The notes beneath the pieces were generated by a model, which was not told the DNA's origin, ran no database searches, and saw nothing but the letters and a program-made list of their open reading frames with translations. The position numbers and the translations under genes were made by a program. Positions 1-7,941 of a stretch of 64,000 nucleotides of DNA are shown here, one piece after another. Positions within the stretch are counted from its first letter, which is position 1. Every line of letters starts with the position of its first letter. Source of the stretch: an uncultured bacterium (GTDB lineage: Bacteria; Bacteroidota; Bacteroidia; Chitinophagales; CAIODY01); assembly GCA_903857255.1 (NCBI GenBank), contig CAIODY010000043.1, forward strand, positions 174,344 to 238,343, in the 5' to 3' direction.

Positions 1-1
1 C

Positions 2-1378
2 CCTCAAAACCCTGATAGAACGCCGCAATCGCACAAATCGAAAATTACGATTGCATTCAAATCAGCCGAAGACCGACGTGGCGCACCTACTGCACAAATT
101 TTAACTGCTATAAGAAATAATGTGAAAGGATTAGCTGGTGTAAAAGTAATTGTAGATAAAGAACATGGTGGACCACCGACTGGAAAGCCTGTAAACATCG
201 AGGTTTCGGGCGATGATTTTGATTCGTTGATTGCCATTTCAGCCCGTGTGAAAAGTATTGTGAACAACAGCGGCATCAAAGGAATTGAAGAATTGAAAAG
301 TGATTTGGTGTTGAACAAACCCGAATTGAAAGTGAAAGTGGATGTGAACAAAGCTCAACGTGAAGGTGTAAGTGTTGGGCAAATTGCTGGCGCATTATAT
401 CAAGTGCTGAACGGAAATCGTGATTACGCCAAGTATCGCGATGCGGACGATGAAATTCCAATCATGGTGAAATTGGATAAAAAATATCGCGACAAGCCCG
501 AAGATTTGTTGAATTTAATCATCGCTTTCCGTGATTTAACGAACGGACAATTTCGTCAAATTCCATTGAGTAGTGTTGCCACAGTTGAGTTTGCAAATAA
601 CTTCAGTGGCATCAATCGTAAAAATCAAAAACGAGTTGTAACGCTTGGTAGCAACGTGTTAGAAGGATTTAATGCGAATGAAATTAATGCCGATTTGAAA
701 GAGGTTTTCAAAAATGTAAAGTTGCCTGAAGGTTATGAAATCAAACAAACTGGTGAGCAAGAAGACCAAGCGGAAACTGGTGCATTCCTTGGCAAAGCCT
801 TTATGGCAGCCATTGCATTGATGTTCTTGGTGATTGTAATTCAATTTAATTCAACATCAAAACCATTAATCATTTTCACTACCATTGCATTCAGTTTTAT
901 TGGCGTATTTATGGGTTATGCAGCAAGTGGCGACCCGATGGTGATTGTAATGACAGGCGTTGGTATCATGGCGTTGGCAGGCATTGTGGTGAAGAATGGC
1001 ATCATCTTAATTGAATTTATTGATGAGCTGAAAGCTCGTGGTCATCGTACTTTGGAGAGTGTAATCGAAGGTGGTGTAACGAGAATGACGCCAGTTTTAT
1101 TAACCGCTTGCGCTGCCATTTTAGGATTGATTCCATTGGCAATTGGTGTAAACATTGACTTCCCAGGCTTATTCACCCACTTCAAACCAAACATTTGGTT
1201 AGGCGGCGATAGCGTTGTTTTCTGGGGACCTTTGGCTTGGACAATCATTTACGGATTAGTGATTGCAACGTTCTTAACCTTGGTTGTTTCCCCTTCGATG
1301 TATGTGATTCGTTACAAATTAAAATTGAAACAAGAGCACAGAAGATTGAGAAAGAGAATTGAAAAAGGTAGTGAATAA
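2..1378 (+). CDS. RND-family efflux transporter permease (C-terminal part, 5' truncated by window edge)
   Basis: The reading frame is open from base 2, so the track's GTG at 122 is internal and the gene begins outside the window. The first part is periplasmic porter/docking sequence. It is followed by the last membrane block, with helices around FMAAIALMFLVIVIQF and PLIIFTTIAFSFIGVFMGY, the conserved GIVVKNGIILIEF segment, then RMTPVLLTA and a final helix. This is the C-terminal half of an inner-membrane proton-driven RND pump of the HAE1 or related class, which works with a periplasmic adaptor and an outer-membrane channel. Substrate cannot be inferred. The basic tail (KLKLKQEHRRLRKR) is cytoplasmic. 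A hairpin terminator follows the stop. Confidence 0.9.
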   Translation, partial: PQNPDRTPQSHKSKITIAFKSAEDRRGAPTAQILTAIRNNVKGLAGVKVIVDKEHGGPPTGKPVNIEVSGDDFDSLIAISARVKSIVNNSGIKGIEELKSDLVLNKPELKVKVDVNKAQREGVSVGQIAGALYQVLNGNRDYAKYRDADDEIPIMVKLDKKYRDKPEDLLNLIIAFRDLTNGQFRQIPLSSVATVEFANNFSGINRKNQKRVVTLGSNVLEGFNANEINADLKEVFKNVKLPEGYEIKQTGEQEDQAETGAFLGKAFMAAIALMFLVIVIQFNSTSKPLIIFTTIAFSFIGVFMGYAASGDPMVIVMTGVGIMALAGIVVKNGIILIEFIDELKARGHRTLESVIEGGVTRMTPVLLTACAAILGLIPLAIGVNIDFPGLFTHFKPNIWLGGDSVVFWGPLAWTIIYGLVIATFLTLVVSPSMYVIRYKLKLKQEHRRLRKRIEKGSE

Positions 1379-1399
1379 TAGTTTGTAAAGTTTTAAACA

Positions 1400-1435
1400 A
1401 AAAAATCCCGAAGCAGATATGTTTCGGGATTTTTT
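1400..1435. terminator. Bidirectional intrinsic terminator between convergent genes
   Basis: A perfect stem AAAAAATCCCGAA / TTCGGGATTTTTT encloses a 10-nt loop (GCAGATATGT). The A and T runs at its ends give a U tract in both directions. It sits between the stop of the RND permease (+) and the stop of the radical SAM gene (-), so it can end both transcripts. Confidence 0.85.
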
Positions 1436-1438
1436 GTT

Positions 1439-2518
1439 TTAGAATAATTTACCTTGCCTTCTGCTATCATTGATAAAAATTGAAGTATCAAGCGATGGAA
1501 AGTTTTTGTCAGCAAAATATTTTTTTTGTGATAGTTTAAATTGTTTGTTGATTATTTCAGCCCAATTGCCTTCGCCTCTCATGCGTACAAACGTGCGTTT
1601 ATCGCTCACACTGCCGCCATGCACCGATTCAATTTGATGAATACATTTTTGATAACGGTCAGGGAAATTTCTTTCTAACCAATCTTTAAAAATAAATTCT
1701 ACTTGGTCATTCAATCGCACTACAATATAATGAATGCTCAATGCGCCTGCTGCTGAAACTGCTTTTGCCAAATCAAAAATTTCGCTGTCGTTAATAGAAG
1801 GAATGATGGGTGCAACATTCACATTGATAGGAATTTTCTTTTCACTCAATAATTGAATTGTTTTCAAAACATTTTTTGCAGTTGAAGTTCGAGGCTCCAT
1901 TACTCGTTTTAAATCTTCGTTCAAAGTTGACAATGAAAATGTAACATGCACTAAATCCAAAGCAGCCAATTGTTCTAGCACATCAGCATCTCTTGCAATC
2001 AAAGCATTTTTAGTAATGATGCTAACAGGATGACGAAACGCTAAACACACTTTTAACAATTCACGAGTAATTTGAAATTTCTTTTCTGCAGGTTGATAAC
2101 AATCTGTATTTCCTGAAAGCATGATGGAAGATGATTGCCAATTGGGCTTTTCAAAACATTCACGTAAAAGTTGCGGTGCATTTTTTTTGATTAAAATATT
2201 TTGTTCAAACTCTTTTCCTGCGCTGTACCCCCTGTATTCATGCGTTGGTCGGGCGTAACAATAAGTACAGCCATGTTCGCAACCTTGATACGGATTCATG
2301 CTGTACAAGCCAGGAATGTCGGGGCTTTTCACCCAATTGATGATGGACTTCGGAAAAACCTCGATGTATTTAGTGTTTTGTTTTTGTTGTAAAATTTCGA
2401 GTTGTTCTTCTTCATCTAAAATATCATTTACATCCACAACCATTTCTTGTTGGTTGAAACAATTGTGTGGATTGATTTGTGCGCCTCTGCCTTTTAAATA
2501 AGTGTTGATACTTTCCAT
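1439..2518 (-). CDS. PA0069/Rv2578c-family radical SAM protein
   Basis: This 359-aa protein carries the radical SAM cluster motif CEHGCTYCYARPTHEY at about residues 80-95. The three cysteines bind a 4Fe-4S cluster that cleaves S-adenosylmethionine, and the YARPTHEY extension is typical of the PA0069/Rv2578c (SplB-related) family. Length matches the family. The family's physiological substrate is not established, so no reaction is assigned. The start is an ATG at 2518. The gene is alone on this strand, convergent with the RND gene and divergent from pdxA. Confidence 0.85.
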   Translation of the reverse strand: MESINTYLKGRGAQINPHNCFNQQEMVVDVNDILDEEEQLEILQQKQNTKYIEVFPKSIINWVKSPDIPGLYSMNPYQGCEHGCTYCYARPTHEYRGYSAGKEFEQNILIKKNAPQLLRECFEKPNWQSSSIMLSGNTDCYQPAEKKFQITRELLKVCLAFRHPVSIITKNALIARDADVLEQLAALDLVHVTFSLSTLNEDLKRVMEPRTSTAKNVLKTIQLLSEKKIPINVNVAPIIPSINDSEIFDLAKAVSAAGALSIHYIVVRLNDQVEFIFKDWLERNFPDRYQKCIHQIESVHGGSVSDKRTFVRMRGEGNWAEIINKQFKLSQKKYFADKNFPSLDTSIFINDSRRQGKLF

Positions 2519-2599
2519 ATCAATTTTGTTTTGGTTAATGTAAAAAGTATTTTCTGACTTTCATCGACAAACAATTTTAAATAGCTCGTCTGACTTTTC

Positions 2600-2607
2600 T
2601 ATCTTTG
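2600..2607 (+). promoter_or_regulatory. Bacteroidota-type -7 promoter element for pdxA
   Basis: TATCTTTG matches TAnnTTTG and ends 18 nt before the ATG at 2626. The ORF-track start at 2605 (TTG) lies inside this element, which argues for the downstream ATG. No convincing -33 TTG was seen at the usual distance. Confidence 0.55.
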
Positions 2608-2625
2608 TTTCAAATAGATTTATTC

Positions 2626-3681
2626 ATGCGTATTGCAATTTCAATTGGTGATTTAAATGGCATTGGTGCCGAAGTGATTTTAAAAACTTTTAGCGAACAC
2701 ACTATTTTAAATAGATGTACCCCTGTGATTTATGCTTCGCAAAAATCTATGTCTTGGTGGCGCAAACATTTGCAATTAGAGAGTTTTAATTTCAATAGCA
2801 TTCCTTCTATTGATAAAGCAATTGCCAAACAAATAAATGTGGTGGAAGTGTGGAATGAAGATTTGGAAATAACGCCAGGTAAGGAATTACCAGTTACAGG
2901 AAAATACGCCATTAAATCGTTTGAAGCCGCTTGTAAAGATGTGGCAGCAGGCAAAGCCGATGCAATTGTTACTGCACCCATCAGCAAAAAAAATGTGAAA
3001 AGCAATGAATTTCCATACAGTGGTCATACTGAATATTTAGCAAAATTATTTGGTGGCAACGAAGCATTAATGATGATGGTGAGTGATACTTTAAGAGTTG
3101 GTTTGGCAACGGTTCATATTCCTGTGCAAGAAATTTCGCAAAATTTAACGATAGAAAAAGTGAGCCGAAAAATTGATTTATTGGCGCAATCATTACGAAA
3201 AGATTTTGCGATTGAAACACCTAAAATTGCTGTGTTAGGCGTTAATCCTCATGCTGGCGAAGGTGGCACCATTGGGCAAGAAGAAAAAACAATTTTAATT
3301 CCTGCCATTCAAAAAGCAAAGGATAAAAAAATAATGACGTTTGGTCCTTACAGCAGCGACGGTTTTTTTGGTAATGCTTCTTACAAACAATTTGATGCAG
3401 TGTTGGCTATGTATCACGACCAAGGCTTGATTCCGTTTAAAACATTAGCATTTGATAGTGGAGTAAATTATTCAGCTGGTTTGAGCATTGTGCGTACATC
3501 ACCTGACCACGGAACTGCTTTCGATATAGCAGGAAAAAATGAAGCCGATGAAAGTAGCTTCCGCAGTGCAGTTTTCGCAGCCATTGATATTGCCCGAAAC
3601 CGACAAGCTTATGCTGAAATGACTGCTAATCCGTTGAAAAGAAATCAGATGAAAATTGAACGTGCAGGCGGTGTAGCATAA
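2626..3681 (+). CDS. pdxA: 4-hydroxythreonine-4-phosphate dehydrogenase
   Basis: PdxA oxidises 4-phosphohydroxy-L-threonine with NAD(P)+ in the DXP-dependent pathway to pyridoxal 5'-phosphate; PdxJ uses the product. The 351-aa protein opens with MRIAISIGDLNGIGAEVIL. It carries the metal-site signatures around VTAPISKKNV and YSGHTEYLA, then AVLGVNPHAGE, AMYHDQGLIPFK and SPDHGTAFDIAG, all hallmarks of the family. I take the ATG at 2626 rather than the track's TTG at 2605, because the latter lies in the promoter. The gene appears monocistronic, with a YciO-like gene convergent 19 nt downstream. Confidence 0.95.
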   Translation: MRIAISIGDLNGIGAEVILKTFSEHTILNRCTPVIYASQKSMSWWRKHLQLESFNFNSIPSIDKAIAKQINVVEVWNEDLEITPGKELPVTGKYAIKSFEAACKDVAAGKADAIVTAPISKKNVKSNEFPYSGHTEYLAKLFGGNEALMMMVSDTLRVGLATVHIPVQEISQNLTIEKVSRKIDLLAQSLRKDFAIETPKIAVLGVNPHAGEGGTIGQEEKTILIPAIQKAKDKKIMTFGPYSSDGFFGNASYKQFDAVLAMYHDQGLIPFKTLAFDSGVNYSAGLSIVRTSPDHGTAFDIAGKNEADESSFRSAVFAAIDIARNRQAYAEMTANPLKRNQMKIERAGGVA

Positions 3682-3700
3682 AATTTTTCGGATGTAAAAA

Positions 3701-4333
3701 TCAATCATTCAATTCTAAAAAATCTATTTCACCTAATCCTTTTCTTACCAATTCGATTTTATTGTTGGTGCAATCTAAAATGGTAGAAGCCACATTGCCA
3801 CCGGTTCCGCCGTCAATCATCAAATCAACTTGATGTTCATACAAGTTGTAAATTTCTTCTGGGTCGGTGTAATATTCTAACACTACATCCGTGTTGTGTA
3901 GCGATGTAGAAAGAATTGGCTGACCATGTTCTAAAATAATTTGTCGGCAAATTTCATTATCAGGAATCCTTATTCCTATTTGCTTTCGCTTGTTCAATAA
4001 AATTTTTGGTGTGTTTTTTCCAGCATTTAAAATGAACGTGTAAGGACCAGGCAAACATTGTTTCATGATGCGAAATAATTGATTGTTGAAGCCCAATACA
4101 TATTCTGACATTTGCGAAATATCAGCGCAAATTAAAGTGAGTAATAAATTTTTACCAGGTTGTACTTTTTTGAACTGATAAATTTTTTCAACTGCTTTGT
4201 GGCTGCCAATGCTGCATCCTAAGCCATACACCGTGTCGGTTGGATAAATCATAATGCCATCATCGTGCAATATTTCATGCACCATTTTTATTTTTCTTGG
4301 TTCTGGATTTTGAGGATGAATTTGTAACAACAT
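3701..4333 (-). CDS. L-threonylcarbamoyladenylate synthase family protein (YciO/TsaC-like)
   Basis: The protein has a YrdC/Sua5 fold: MIYPTDTVYGLGCS near residue 25, a KKVQPGKN loop, GPYTFIL, RKQIGIRIP and LSTSLHNTD. These look closer to E. coli YciO than to TsaC. Enzymes of the superfamily make threonylcarbamoyl-AMP from Thr, bicarbonate and ATP for tRNA t6A; YciO members are less certain in that role. A full Sua5 lies at 51171-52130, so this copy may be accessory. I start at the ATG at 4333 (MLLQIHPQNPEPRKI, 210 aa), because the family begins there and the longer ORF would overlap the upstream gene. It follows the thioredoxin gene's TGA by 10 nt, so the two are probably co-transcribed. Confidence 0.85.
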   Translation of the reverse strand: MLLQIHPQNPEPRKIKMVHEILHDDGIMIYPTDTVYGLGCSIGSHKAVEKIYQFKKVQPGKNLLLTLICADISQMSEYVLGFNNQLFRIMKQCLPGPYTFILNAGKNTPKILLNKRKQIGIRIPDNEICRQIILEHGQPILSTSLHNTDVVLEYYTDPEEIYNLYEHQVDLMIDGGTGGNVASTILDCTNNKIELVRKGLGEIDFLELND

Positions 4334-4343
4334 AATTTGATTA

Positions 4344-5378
4344 TCAGTGGTTAAATGTTTTTCTAAAATCATCCCACGACTTTGTTTTGAAAGCATTTTC
4401 CCCATAAAAATGCAAAACCGTATTCAGCATTTGTGGTGTATAAAATCGGGGCAATGCATCTAATTTTTTCAAATCTTCATCTAAAAAAATGGTTGTTGGT
4501 AAAATGAGTTGATTGCCACTTAATGCCAAAGCCAATGTGTTGATGGGCATTCCCACCAATTCGGTATATTTGTAAACACTATTCATCAACTGAATGGAAT
4601 CTTTTGTTTGTACATTAAAATCAATGTAGTAATAATTTTTGTTGAGGTAAGTTGCAATGGCTGAATCAGCAAACACTGATTTTTTCATCACCTTGCAAGC
4701 GTTGCACCAATCAGTGTTCATGTTAATTAACCATTTGCGTTTTTCTTTTTTGTTTAGCTTTTCGGCTTCTTCAAAAGTGTATTTTTTTAACACTACTTTT
4801 TTATTCAATTTTGTAGTATCAAAAAATGAAGTGTTGAAGTATTGATTAAACTCTTGAAACGCACAATTCATATACACATTCTCAACAAAATAAATCAGAA
4901 TTGGCTCAATAGTTTTTTCATCTAAATAGCCCGGAATATTTGCCTGACTTTTTAATTCGTTGAATAAAAAAATGGTGGTTGGATACGATTGTTGATTGCC
5001 CATCAGCTTGTAAGCCAATTGGTGTATAGGTCTTGAGCCACTACCTTTGTTTACATACAAGGTATCTTTAAAATAAATACTGTCTTTGGTTTCAGCATTA
5101 AATTTTACTGGGTAATAACTTTGATTGATATAGTCAACTAAAAACTGATTGCTGTAAGTAGTTGCCATCATGCGTTTGCACCAGCCACACCAATCAGTGT
5201 AAACATCAATTAAGAAAGGCTTTGGTGTTTTTTTATTGGCTTCAAATGCTTCTTTAAAATTCATCCAATGCACTTTCGATGTGGGTTCTTCGGCAGGAAA
5301 ATTGGGATGTAATAATTGTGCAAATAGCGGCGAATTACTTACTATTATTATCAATAAAAGAAAAAATCTTTTTATCAC
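4344..5378 (-). CDS. Secreted protein with two thioredoxin-like domains
   Basis: An N-terminal signal peptide (MIKRFFLLLIIIVSN...FAQ) is followed by two thioredoxin-fold domains. Each has its own CxxC redox motif: TDWCGWCKRM at about residue 65 and TDWCNACKVM at about residue 225. Both lie in the same local context (PFLIDVYTDWC, KWLINMNTDWC), which suggests internal duplication. It probably handles thiol-disulfide exchange in the periplasm; partners are unknown. The track starts at a TTG (5396) overlapping a near -7 sequence (TTACTTTG), so I prefer the GTG at 5378, which gives a compact signal peptide. The YciO-like gene follows 10 nt after the stop. Confidence 0.8.
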   Translation of the reverse strand: MIKRFFLLLIIIVSNSPLFAQLLHPNFPAEEPTSKVHWMNFKEAFEANKKTPKPFLIDVYTDWCGWCKRMMATTYSNQFLVDYINQSYYPVKFNAETKDSIYFKDTLYVNKGSGSRPIHQLAYKLMGNQQSYPTTIFLFNELKSQANIPGYLDEKTIEPILIYFVENVYMNCAFQEFNQYFNTSFFDTTKLNKKVVLKKYTFEEAEKLNKKEKRKWLINMNTDWCNACKVMKKSVFADSAIATYLNKNYYYIDFNVQTKDSIQLMNSVYKYTELVGMPINTLALALSGNQLILPTTIFLDEDLKKLDALPRFYTPQMLNTVLHFYGENAFKTKSWDDFRKTFNH

Positions 5379-5481
5379 GTTGAATATTTTTTGCAAAGTA
5401 ATTCAATTTATGCAGAAGTGCCAAAACCAAAGCAACCATAAATTAAATGCACTTACTCGAAATTCTAAACCAATGTAAGCG

Positions 5482-5489
5482 TACTTTTG
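5482..5489 (+). promoter_or_regulatory. -7 promoter element for rlmN
   Basis: TACTTTTG fits TAnnTTTG and lies 20 nt before the chosen ATG at 5510. It falls inside the N-terminal extension of the track ORF, supporting the shorter start. Confidence 0.5.
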
Positions 5490-5509
5490 TACTGCAAAAT
5501 TTTATTGAC

Positions 5510-6547
5510 ATGGATGCAAAAAAAGAAATCAGAGATTTAACCTTAGATGACATAAAAAATGAACTGCAAACCATTGGTGAAAAGGCTTTCAGGGCGCAAC
5601 AAATATGGGATTGGTTATGGGTAAAACAGGTTCGCAGCATTGATGACATGAGCAATTTATCAAAAGAATTGCGTCAGCATTTGAAAAATGAATTTGCTTT
5701 CAGAACAATTACAATTGATAAAATTCAGGTGAGTGAAGATGGCACACAAAAATTTCGCTTTAAAACTTTTGATGGTCATTCCATCGAAGGTGTTTTGATT
5801 CCGACTACCAATAGATTAACTGCTTGCATCAGTTCGCAAGTGGGTTGCAGCCTTACTTGCAAGTTTTGTGCAACAGGAAAATTAGGCAGAATCAGAAATT
5901 TATATTTCGATGAAATTTTTGACCAAGTAGCAATCATCAATCAAAAAGCGATGGAAGTGTACGACAAAAAATTAACTAATATTGTTTACATGGGCATGGG
6001 CGAACCTTTACTGAATTATAAAAGTGTGATGAAGTCAATTGATTTTATCACATCGCCAAAAGCAATGGCAATGAGCCCTTCGAGAATTACGGTGAGTACG
6101 GCTGGCATCGCTAAACAAATCAGGCAATTGGCTGACGATAATGCCAAATTTAATTTAGCCTTATCCTTACATGCAGCAGATGATGCCAAGCGCAGCAAAA
6201 TGATGACCATCAACGATTCCAACAATTTGAAAGAATTGGTGGAAGCATTGGACTATTATTTTAAGAAAACAAAAATTGCTGTAACCTACGAATACATTTT
6301 GTTTGAAGGCATTAACGATACGTTGGAAGATGTGATGAACATTGCAAAAATGTGCAAGCGCATTCCATCGAAAGTAAATGTAATTGAGTACAACACGGTT
6401 GATGGCACTGGTTTTAGAAAACCCGATGAAGAAAGTTTTGATAAATTTATTGAGCAATTACAAAAAAACAGGGTGAATGTAAGAGTGAGAAAAAGTCGTG
6501 GTAAAGACATTGACGCCGCTTGCGGACAATTAGCAAACAAGGGATAA
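5510..6547 (+). CDS. rlmN: 23S rRNA (adenine2503-C2)-methyltransferase
   Basis: RlmN is a radical SAM enzyme that methylates C2 of A2503 in 23S rRNA and of A37 in some tRNAs. The 345-aa protein has an N-terminal helical domain (EKAFRAQQIWDWLWVKQ), the cluster motif CSLTCKFCATG at about residue 115, MGMGEPLLNY, and a C-terminal AACGQLA. The last supplies the cysteine that carries the methyl group in the family mechanism. The start is the ATG at 5510 (MDAKKEIRDL) because the upstream part of the track ORF contains the promoter. A HAD phosphatase gene follows 33 nt downstream on the same strand. Confidence 0.95.
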   Translation: MDAKKEIRDLTLDDIKNELQTIGEKAFRAQQIWDWLWVKQVRSIDDMSNLSKELRQHLKNEFAFRTITIDKIQVSEDGTQKFRFKTFDGHSIEGVLIPTTNRLTACISSQVGCSLTCKFCATGKLGRIRNLYFDEIFDQVAIINQKAMEVYDKKLTNIVYMGMGEPLLNYKSVMKSIDFITSPKAMAMSPSRITVSTAGIAKQIRQLADDNAKFNLALSLHAADDAKRSKMMTINDSNNLKELVEALDYYFKKTKIAVTYEYILFEGINDTLEDVMNIAKMCKRIPSKVNVIEYNTVDGTGFRKPDEESFDKFIEQLQKNRVNVRVRKSRGKDIDAACGQLANKG

Positions 6548-6580
6548 GATGATTTGAAAGCATAAAAGTTTATAAAGAAA

Positions 6581-7144
6581 ATGACGATGAATAAAAATTG
6601 GTTAAAGAAAATTGATAGCAGTTGGACTTTGTTTTTAGATAGAGATGGTGTGTTGAATCACGATGTAATAAATGATTATGTTCGCAACTGGAATCAGTTT
6701 CATTTTTTCGAAACCACTTTGCCTGCAATGAAAATTTTAGCAGAAAAATTTTCAAAAATTGTGGTGGTTACTAATCAACGAGGTGTAGGGATTGAACTAA
6801 TGTCGCAAAAAGATTTGGATAATATACATGCCAATATGATTGCTGAAATAGAACAACATAACGGCAGAATTGATAAAATTTATTTTTGCACCGATACTGA
6901 CCGTGAAAACAGCACTCACCGAAAACCAGCAACAGGAATGGGTTTGCAAGCTCAACAAGAATTTCCTGACATTGATTTTAAAAAATCAATCATGGTGGGT
7001 AACAATAGTAGTGATATGAAATTTGGTAGAAACTTGGGAATGAAAACTGTTTTTATTGACGATAAAAAAAAATTCGATGGAAGATTAACCGAAGAAATGG
7101 ATTTGATTTTCGACAACCTTTTGGAATTTGCTGAAGCGTTGTAA
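6581..7144 (+). CDS. HAD-IIIA family phosphatase, GmhB-like
   Basis: HAD motifs are clear: LFLDRDGVLNHD (nucleophile Asp), VVVTNQRGVG, HRKPATGMG and MVGNNSSDMKFG. The arrangement resembles D-glycero-D-manno-heptose-1,7-bisphosphate 7-phosphatase and the histidinol-phosphatase branch. In GmhB a zinc loop with several Cys/His precedes RKP. Here that loop reads FCTDTDRENSTHRKP with one cysteine only, so the zinc site appears lost. hldA at 32247 makes a heptose role plausible but not proven. The start is the ATG at 6581; another ATG two codons later is possible. It ends 5 nt from the convergent exonuclease gene. Confidence 0.75.
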   Translation: MTMNKNWLKKIDSSWTLFLDRDGVLNHDVINDYVRNWNQFHFFETTLPAMKILAEKFSKIVVVTNQRGVGIELMSQKDLDNIHANMIAEIEQHNGRIDKIYFCTDTDRENSTHRKPATGMGLQAQQEFPDIDFKKSIMVGNNSSDMKFGRNLGMKTVFIDDKKKFDGRLTEEMDLIFDNLLEFAEAL

Positions 7145-7149
7145 AGAAT

Positions 7150-7911
7150 TTATTTCAACTCTAACAACACAGGGCAATGGTCACTGTGTTTTACATCGGG
7201 CATTATTTGCGCCGATTTTAATTGGGCATCCAATTCTTTTGAATTGTTGATGTAATCAATTCGCCAGCCTTTATTATTGTTTCTTGCATTCGCTCTAAAG
7301 CTCCACCAACTATATTGATGAGGGTTTGGATTGAAATGGCGAAACGAATCTGTAAACCCAGTAGCAAAAAATTTATCCATCCATGCTCGTTCTTCAGGCA
7401 AAAAACCTGATGAATCTTTGTTGCCTTTTGGGTCGTGAATATCAATTTCTTTATGGCAAATATTATAATCGCCTGCGACCACCAATTTTGGATTTTCTTT
7501 TTTTGTTTTTTCGATAAAAGGCAAATAATCATTTAAGAAATTCATCTTCACATCCTGCCGTAAATCGCCACTGCTGCCACTTGGGAAATAAGTATTCACA
7601 ATCATCACATCGCCAAATCTTGCACGAATCACTCTGCCTTCTTTGTCATATTCTGGAATGCCGCATCCAATCTGCACTTCATCAGGTTTTTGTTTGGAGA
7701 AAATTGCAACGCCACTATATCCTTTTTTTTCAGCCGAATGCCATTGTTGATGATAACCCAAATGCTCAAACAAAGAACAATCCACTTGGTCTTGCATAGC
7801 TTTTAATTCTTGCACACATACTACATCAAAATTATTTTGTTCGAGCCATTGCCCAAAACCTTTTCCCAAGGCTGAACGTATGCCATTCAAATTGTAAGAA
7901 ACGATTTTCAT
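7150..7911 (-). CDS. xth: Exodeoxyribonuclease III
   Basis: This is an Mg2+-dependent endonuclease/exonuclease/phosphatase-fold enzyme that incises abasic sites and degrades 3' ends in base excision repair. The 253-aa protein starts MKIVSYNLNGIRSAL. It carries CVQELKA (metal Glu), GYSGVAIFSK, VNTYFPSG, VAGDYNICH (catalytic Asp/Asn), RAWMDKF, YSWWSFR and WRIDYI, and ends with the catalytic SDHCPV. Length and motif order match ExoA/Xth. The ATG at 7911 is about 140 nt from the 3' side of feoB's neighbour region and only 30 nt from feoB's stop, on the same strand. Confidence 0.95.
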   Translation of the reverse strand: MKIVSYNLNGIRSALGKGFGQWLEQNNFDVVCVQELKAMQDQVDCSLFEHLGYHQQWHSAEKKGYSGVAIFSKQKPDEVQIGCGIPEYDKEGRVIRARFGDVMIVNTYFPSGSSGDLRQDVKMNFLNDYLPFIEKTKKENPKLVVAGDYNICHKEIDIHDPKGNKDSSGFLPEERAWMDKFFATGFTDSFRHFNPNPHQYSWWSFRANARNNNKGWRIDYINNSKELDAQLKSAQIMPDVKHSDHCPVLLELK

Positions 7912-7941
7912 GTGGTCAAATTAATGGTAAAAATTAAATTA

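Noticed and set aside
6565-6585. AAAGTTTATAAAGAAAATG upstream of the HAD gene as a full copy of the AT-rich repeat
   Set aside because: Only the last third of the element is shared; too short in AT-rich DNA to count as a copy.
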